This document shows positions 58,316 through 64,000 of a stretch of DNA of 64,000 nucleotides, in pieces. The notes under the pieces were generated by a model, which searched no databases, was not told the origin of the DNA, and saw only the letters and a list, made by a program, of their open reading frames with translations. A program made the position numbers and the translations under genes. The stretch's first letter is position 1. The number at the start of each line of letters is the position of its first letter. The stretch is from Pseudoduganella violacea (GTDB taxonomy: Bacteria; Pseudomonadota; Gammaproteobacteria; Burkholderiales; Burkholderiaceae_D), in assembly GCF_014191875.1 (NCBI RefSeq), contig NZ_JACHXD010000021.1, positions 1-64,000 on the forward strand, read 5' to 3'.

Positions 58316-59278
58316 ATGGAAGCGAATGTTGTCGTAATCGGCGGCACCGGTTTTATCGGCAGCCACATCGTCGCCAAGCTGTCGGCCGAAGGGGCCGACG
58401 TGCTGGTGCCCACGCGGCGCGAGGAACACGGCCGCCATCTGCTGGCCCTGCCGCGCGTGGGCGTGGTGCCGGCCGACGTGCATGAGGATGGCGCCTTGCG
58501 CGGCCTGCTGCAAGGGCAGGGCCGCACGGCGGTGATCAATCTGGTGGGCGTGCTGCATTGCCACCCCGGCCAGCCGTATGGGCCGGAATTCGCGCGCGCC
58601 CACGTCGAACTGCCGCGCCGCATCGTGGCCGCCTGCGCCGCCGCCGGCGTGGCGCGCTACCTGCATATGAGCGCGCTGGGCGCGGCGGCCGACGGCCCGT
58701 CGATGTATCTGCGCTCGAAAGCCGATGGCGAGCTGGCGGCGCGCTCCAACCCGGCCGTATCGCCCACCATCTTCCGCCCCTCGGTGGTGTTCGGGCCGGA
58801 CGACCATTTCATCAATCTGTTCGCCGCCCTGCAGCGCCGCCTGCCGGTGCTGCCGCTGGCCTGCGCCGCGGCGCGCTTCCAGCCGGTCTTCGTGGAAGAC
58901 GTGGCGCAAGCCTTCGTCGACGCGCTGTCGCTGCCGCAGACGCGCGGCCAGGTGGTCGAGCTGGCCGGTCCGAAAATCTATACGCTGGAAGAGATCGTGC
59001 GCCTGGCGGGCAGCGCCACCGGCCATCCGCGCCCCATCGTGGCCTTGCCGCCGACGCTGGCGCGCATCCAGGCCTTCCTGCTGGAGCATATGCCCGGCAC
59101 GCCGCTGATGAGCCGCGACAACCTCGATTCCATGCGCCGCGATAATGTGCTGGCGCCGAACACGCAGGCCCTGGTGGCCGAAGACCTGGGCATTCCCCCC
59201 ACCGCGCTGGAAGCGGTGGCGCCGCACTATGCCGCGCGGCTCCGCAACGATGAATTCCGCAGCCGAGCAGGCCGCTAA
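58316..59278 (+). CDS. NDUFA9-like NAD(P)-binding SDR protein
   Basis: 320 residues, extended/atypical SDR with the NAD(P) motif VVVIGGTGFIGSHIV and the Tyr-like YLRSK segment (YLRSKADGE). The family, sometimes annotated as complex I NDUFA9 subunit, has unknown bacterial function; quinone or sugar-nucleotide chemistry has been proposed. GGAGGAGG precedes the ATG. First of a run of genes with small gaps ending in the GNAT gene. Confidence 0.87.
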   Translation: MEANVVVIGGTGFIGSHIVAKLSAEGADVLVPTRREEHGRHLLALPRVGVVPADVHEDGALRGLLQGQGRTAVINLVGVLHCHPGQPYGPEFARAHVELPRRIVAACAAAGVARYLHMSALGAAADGPSMYLRSKADGELAARSNPAVSPTIFRPSVVFGPDDHFINLFAALQRRLPVLPLACAAARFQPVFVEDVAQAFVDALSLPQTRGQVVELAGPKIYTLEEIVRLAGSATGHPRPIVALPPTLARIQAFLLEHMPGTPLMSRDNLDSMRRDNVLAPNTQALVAEDLGIPPTALEAVAPHYAARLRNDEFRSRAGR

Positions 59279-59291
59279 CCTGAACAGGACC

Positions 59292-60011
59292 ATGATGCAA
59301 ACCACAGAACTTGATCCGACCCTGAGCCAGACCCTGGCCGCCGCCCGTGAACCCGGCCTGACCCTGGTGATCGGCAACAAGAATTATTCGAGCTGGTCGA
59401 TGCGGCCCTGGGTCGCCCTGGTCGCCTTCGCGATTCCCTTCAACGAGGTGCGCGTGCTGCTCGACCAGCCGGACACGTCGAGCAAGATCGCCGACTACTG
59501 CGCCAGCGGCCGCGTGCCGGTGCTGCTGGCCGGCGAGATGACGGTCTGGGACAGCCTGGCCATCTGCGAATACCTGGCCGAGCAATTCCCCGACAAGCAT
59601 CTGTGGCCGCAGGACGTGGCGGCGCGCGCCATGGCGCGTTCGGTGTGCGCGGAAATGCATTCGAGCTTCGCCAGCCTGCGCAGCACGATGGCGATGAATA
59701 TCAAGGGCAGTTATCCGGGCAAGGGCCGCACGCCGGCCACCCAGGCCGATATCGGCCGCATCAGCGAAATCTGGGAAGAGTGCCTGAGCCGTTTCGGCCA
59801 CAACCATTTCCTGTTCGGCGAGTTCTCGCTGGCCGACGCCTTCTTCGCGCCGGTGGTGACGCGCTTCAAGACCTATGGCGTGAGCTTGCCGCCCGCGCTG
59901 TCGGCCTACTGCGCGCGCGTGCTGGCCCATCCGGCCGTGGCGCGCTGGGTGGAGGAAGCCCTGGCCGAAACCGAGAGCGCCCCGCTGCACGACGCGGAGA
60001 TGCCGGATTGA
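59292..60011 (+). CDS. Glutathione S-transferase family protein
   Basis: 239 residues. N-terminal thioredoxin-like domain with the catalytic Ser/Tyr region NKNYSSWSMRPW, cis-Pro in GRVPVLL and the Glu-Ser pair replaced by WDSLAICEYL (Asp-Ser). C-terminal helical domain from about 100. Two ATG codons (59292, 59295) are possible. The stop overlaps the cca TTG start. Confidence 0.9.
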   Translation: MMQTTELDPTLSQTLAAAREPGLTLVIGNKNYSSWSMRPWVALVAFAIPFNEVRVLLDQPDTSSKIADYCASGRVPVLLAGEMTVWDSLAICEYLAEQFPDKHLWPQDVAARAMARSVCAEMHSSFASLRSTMAMNIKGSYPGKGRTPATQADIGRISEIWEECLSRFGHNHFLFGEFSLADAFFAPVVTRFKTYGVSLPPALSAYCARVLAHPAVARWVEEALAETESAPLHDAEMPD

Positions 60012-61261
60012 AGACTTATGTTGTCGGCGGGGCCGTGCGCGATGCGCTGCTTGGCCTGCCCGTAAAAGACCACGACCACGTGGTGGTGGGCGCCACGCCG
60101 GAGGAGATGCTGCGGCAGGGCTTCCGTCCGGTGGGCAAGGATTTTCCCGTCTTCCTGCATCCGCAAACGCAGGAGGAATATGCCTTGGCGCGCACCGAGC
60201 GCAAGACCGCGCCCGGCTACAAGGGTTTCGTCTTCCACACCGCGCCCGACGTCACGCTGGAGGACGATCTGGTGCGGCGCGACCTGACCATCAACGCCAT
60301 CGCGCGCGCCGAGGATGGCGCGCTGACCGATCCTTTCAATGGCCAGCGGGATATCCGCGACCGCATCTTCCGCCATGTCTCGGACGCCTTTGCCGAAGAC
60401 CCGGTGCGCATCCTGCGCGTGGCCCGCTTCGCCGCGCGCTATCCGGACTTTCGCGTCGCGCCTGAAACCAATGCGCTGATGCGCAAGATGGTGGACGAAG
60501 GCGAGGTCGACGCCCTGGTGGCCGAGCGCGTATGGCAGGAGCTGTCGCGCGGCCTGATGGAACAGAATCCGTCGCGCATGCTGCAGGTGCTGCGCGACTG
60601 CGGCGCGCTGGCGCGCATCGTGCCCGAGCTGGACCGCCTGTGGGGCGTGCCGCAGCCGGAAAAGCACCATCCCGAAATCGATACCGGCATTCATATGCAA
60701 CAGGTGGTGGACTATGCCGCCTCGCAGAACCATGAGCTGCCGGTGCGTTTTGCCGCCCTGCTGCACGATCTGGGCAAGGGCGCGACGCCGTCCGAGCAAT
60801 GGCCGGCCCACCACGGGCACGAGGGCATGGGCGTGGCGCTGGTGCAGCAGGTCTGTCAGCGCCTGAAGGTGCCGGTCGAATGCCGTGACCTGGCCGTGAT
60901 GACGGCGCGCGAGCATGGCAATGTGGCGCGCGCGCTGGAGCTGCGGCCGAACACCATCGTCAAGCTGCTGGAACGCTGCGACGGCTTCCGCAAGCCGGCC
61001 CGCTTCAGTCAATTGCTGCTGGCCGCGCAATGCGATGCGCGCGGCCGCGAAGGCAATGGCGTCAGCTTCCGCGACGCGCCCTATCCGCAACTGGCGTATC
61101 TGGAAAAAGCCCTGGCCGCCGCGCGCGGCGTGAACGCCGGCGAAATCGCCCAGCGCTGCAGCGAACCGGCGCGCATTCCGGAAATGGTGCACCGCGCCCG
61201 CGTTGCCGCCGTGCGCGCCGCGCTGGGCGCGAATGACGATGGGGAAGGAGAGTCGGCATGA
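60008..61261 (+). CDS. cca: Multifunctional CCA tRNA nucleotidyltransferase with HD phosphohydrolase domain
   Basis: 417 residues. Adds CCA to tRNA 3' ends. Head domain: VVGGAVRDALLG, metal-binding DHD (KDHDHVVVG) and RRDLTINAIA; the C-terminal HD domain has LLHDLGKG. Class II, Gram-negative type with HD. The start is TTG 60008, overlapping the GST stop as TTGA; the much longer open frame is not conserved. Overlaps the GNAT gene by 4 bases. Confidence 0.94.
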   Translation: MKTYVVGGAVRDALLGLPVKDHDHVVVGATPEEMLRQGFRPVGKDFPVFLHPQTQEEYALARTERKTAPGYKGFVFHTAPDVTLEDDLVRRDLTINAIARAEDGALTDPFNGQRDIRDRIFRHVSDAFAEDPVRILRVARFAARYPDFRVAPETNALMRKMVDEGEVDALVAERVWQELSRGLMEQNPSRMLQVLRDCGALARIVPELDRLWGVPQPEKHHPEIDTGIHMQQVVDYAASQNHELPVRFAALLHDLGKGATPSEQWPAHHGHEGMGVALVQQVCQRLKVPVECRDLAVMTAREHGNVARALELRPNTIVKLLERCDGFRKPARFSQLLLAAQCDARGREGNGVSFRDAPYPQLAYLEKALAAARGVNAGEIAQRCSEPARIPEMVHRARVAAVRAALGANDDGEGESA

Positions 61262-61935
61262 GCAGCCTGAACTTGTTTGGCAATCCGCTGCGCCGCTGGT
61301 TCGGCGGCTCGCAACGCGAAACGGTGCCGGTCAAGGAATTGCGCGAGCGCGACCGGCGCCGCATGCTCAAGCATTTTCTGGCGCTGGAAAAGCCTGATCG
61401 TCTGCTGCGCTTCGGCTCCCAGCTGCCGGACGAACAGGTCACAAAATACGTCAACGGCATCGACTTCGGCCGCGACCTGGTGTTCGGCGTCTACAACCGC
61501 GTGTTCAAGCTGGTGGCCGTCGGCCATCTGGCGTTCGCGCCGAAAGAGCCGTCCAAGAGCGGCGTGACGGACAAGGAGCGGGTGGCCGAATTCGGCGTCT
61601 CGGTGCTGAAGACGGCGCGCGGCCTGGGCATCGGCTCCAAGCTGTTCGAGCGCGCCAATATCGCCTGCCGCAACAACGATGTGGACACGCTGTACATGCA
61701 CTGCCTGTCGTCCAACCAGACCATGATGCACATCGCGAAAAAGGCCGGCATGGAAATCCACCGCGACTACGGCGAAGCCGACGCCTACCTGAAACTGCCG
61801 CCGGCCGACCCGGCCAGCGTGCTGCAGGAAGCCATGCAGGAGCAGCTCGCCACCATCGACTATGCCCTCAAAGCCAATGTGCGCGCCGCCGCCAAGCTGC
61901 TCGACAAGCTACCCGGCCACAAGCCGGACAATTAA
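61258..61935 (+). CDS. GNAT-family acetyltransferase
   Basis: 225 residues with a charged N-terminal extension and one GNAT core. The acetyl-CoA motif A appears as KTARGLGIGSKLFERA (R-x-x-G-x-G). Substrate unknown. Coupled to cca by an ATGA overlap. The last 50 residues (PPADPASVLQEAMQEQ...) form an extra helical tail. Confidence 0.85.
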   Translation: MSSLNLFGNPLRRWFGGSQRETVPVKELRERDRRRMLKHFLALEKPDRLLRFGSQLPDEQVTKYVNGIDFGRDLVFGVYNRVFKLVAVGHLAFAPKEPSKSGVTDKERVAEFGVSVLKTARGLGIGSKLFERANIACRNNDVDTLYMHCLSSNQTMMHIAKKAGMEIHRDYGEADAYLKLPPADPASVLQEAMQEQLATIDYALKANVRAAAKLLDKLPGHKPDN

Positions 61936-61975
61936 TCCTTCCGCTGGCGCTTAACACATTCGTGTTTAGTGCATG

Positions 61976-62146
61976 CTAAGCTTTAACCCAAGTGGACTGG
62001 GAGTGCCCGGTCGGCGTTAATGCCTCGGTGAGTTTCACCGGGGCTTTTCGCTTTCTGGCGCCAGGACGAAAACCGGGATCACCGCTTTCGTCCACATAGA
62101 CGATGAAGTCGCTGAATGCTGGTGCGGCGCGTTCTGCGGCTTTCAT
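61976..62146 (-). pseudogene. Truncated DUF3800-like gene
   Basis: A 56-codon frame with an excellent AGGAGG site (62153-62158) 6 bases from the ATG. Residues 11-22 (FSDFIVYVDESG) match the start of DUF3800 proteins, which have the metal-site Asp-Glu-Ser-Gly-Asp at this place. After DESGDPG the sequence leaves the family (GARKRKAPVKLTEALTPTG) and soon stops; a normal member is some 250 residues. So only the 5' end remains, joined to unrelated DNA. It follows the lrp gene by 22 bases. DUF3800 genes often sit on mobile or defence islands. Confidence 0.55.
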
Positions 62147-62168
62147 GGCCAGCCTCCTGGTTGGATGC

Positions 62169-62690
62169 TTACACCAGCGGCAGCGCCGTGGTGTCCTTGA
62201 TGCGCTGCAGGGCGAAGCTCGATTTCACGTCCAGCACGGCCGGGTGGCGCAGCAGGGTGGCCATCATGAAGCGCGAGAAGTGATCCATGTCTTCCACGTG
62301 CACGCGCAGCAGATAATCCATCTCGCCGGTCATCGCGTAGCAGGCCACCACTTCCGGCCATTGTTCGACGGCGACGGCGAAGTCGGCGCGCGGCGAAGCG
62401 GCGCTGGGGTTCACGCCGAGGGCGCGCGCATTGCTGTGGGCGGCGGCGTCGCTGTGCTTTTCCAGCCGCACATTGACATAGGCCAGCAGGCCCAGGCCGA
62501 TCTTGTCCGGATCCAGCAGGGCCACGTATTGGCGGATCACGCCTTCCTCTTCCAGGCGCTTGATGCGGCGCAGACAAGGGGAGGGCGAGAGGTTCACTTG
62601 CTCGGCCACATCCTGGTTGGAAAGACGTCCATCTCCTTGCAAAATAGACAAAATTTTACGGTCGGTTTTGTCCAACGCAATCTTGGTCAT
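62169..62690 (-). CDS. Lrp/AsnC-family transcriptional regulator
   Basis: 173 residues: N-terminal helix-turn-helix (LDKTDRKILSILQGDGRLSNQDVAEQVNLS...) and C-terminal RAM domain with the ligand segment VVACYAMTGEMDYLL. Start taken at ATG 62690; ten extra codons from 62720 are not conserved. Divergent from hppD over 126 bases, so it probably controls hppD and itself in response to an amino acid such as tyrosine or phenylalanine. Confidence 0.92.
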   Translation of the reverse strand: MTKIALDKTDRKILSILQGDGRLSNQDVAEQVNLSPSPCLRRIKRLEEEGVIRQYVALLDPDKIGLGLLAYVNVRLEKHSDAAAHSNARALGVNPSAASPRADFAVAVEQWPEVVACYAMTGEMDYLLRVHVEDMDHFSRFMMATLLRHPAVLDVKSSFALQRIKDTTALPLV

Positions 62691-62816
62691 GAATTCCTCA
62701 TTTAAACAGTATTTTCGCAATATTATTGCTCAAGTCCGGGAGGCACGGGAAATGTTTGCAATTTAATGCCGCCCTTCGGGGTCTATACTGTGCGTCATTC
62801 TGATAAGGAGACACGC

Positions 62817-63938
<1,122 letters not shown>

Positions 63939-64000
63939 TTATCCGATCCCCGCAGCGCTGCCAGGGACCGCCGCATAGAACGGTGGCCGTGGCGTCAAGG

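Overview
The window is GC-rich, densely packed chromosomal DNA from a Gram-negative betaproteobacterium. I judge it most likely to be Burkholderiales, family Oxalobacteraceae (Massilia/Duganella/Janthinobacterium type). The reasons are the gene orders secB-grxC-rhodanese-gpmA-envC-ctpA-moeB and lpxL-lpxL-dapF / DUF484-xerC / COG0523-dksA / hslVU, a DksA lacking most zinc cysteines, an SAH riboswitch in front of ahcY, and intergenic palindromes of a kind I associate with that family. The genus is an inference; no rRNA gene is present.

Layout. 1-88: the end of an IS3-like element running off the left edge. 167-4858: a Fur-box-controlled ferrous-iron uptake operon (ftrA - OprB-like porin - ftrB - ftrC - ftrD). 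5120-5944: aquaporin Z, a terminator and a palindromic repeat. 5955-9788: an unusual three-gene operon of a Tat-type lipoprotein and two large signal-less proteins. 10004-13732: an orphan GAF-PAS histidine kinase, a small cupin, gpsA and an SH3-domain protein. 13825-19771: the housekeeping block secB, grxC, rhodanese, gpmA, envC, ctpA, moeB. 19805-21928: a secreted amidohydrolase. 22056-33066: a complete type II secretion operon in the order gspGHIJKLMNDEFC. 33155-35488: a patatin/POTRA/barrel protein of type Vd secretion architecture. 35539-40824: a small protein, hslU, hslV, a STAS-like repeat protein, dksA and a His-rich COG0523 GTPase.

40993-42391: an orphan Hcp, a MepA-like zinc endopeptidase without signal peptide and a Sec-exported small protein, which together look like a type VI effector/immunity cassette. 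42434-44060: xerC and DUF484. 44155-48828: two porins, a Sel1-repeat protein and a large inverted repeat, separating xerC/DUF484 from dapF. 48838-51430: dapF and two lipid A acyltransferases. 51626-55674: the S-adenosylmethionine cycle (metK, SAH riboswitch-ahcY, a small membrane protein, metF). 55690-61935: 5-formyl-THF cyclo-ligase, Slt transglycosylase, an NDUFA9-like protein, a GST, cca and a GNAT. 61976-63938: a truncated DUF3800 remnant, an Lrp/AsnC regulator and divergent hppD.

The strongest candidates for something undescribed are the lipoprotein operon at 5955-9788 and the Hcp/endopeptidase/immunity cassette at 40993-42391. In the first, the two large proteins start with the same short beta-strand-like tag, which would complete the lipoprotein's terminal domain. 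The second sits inside an otherwise conserved core block. No CRISPR array, tRNA or rRNA was recognised.
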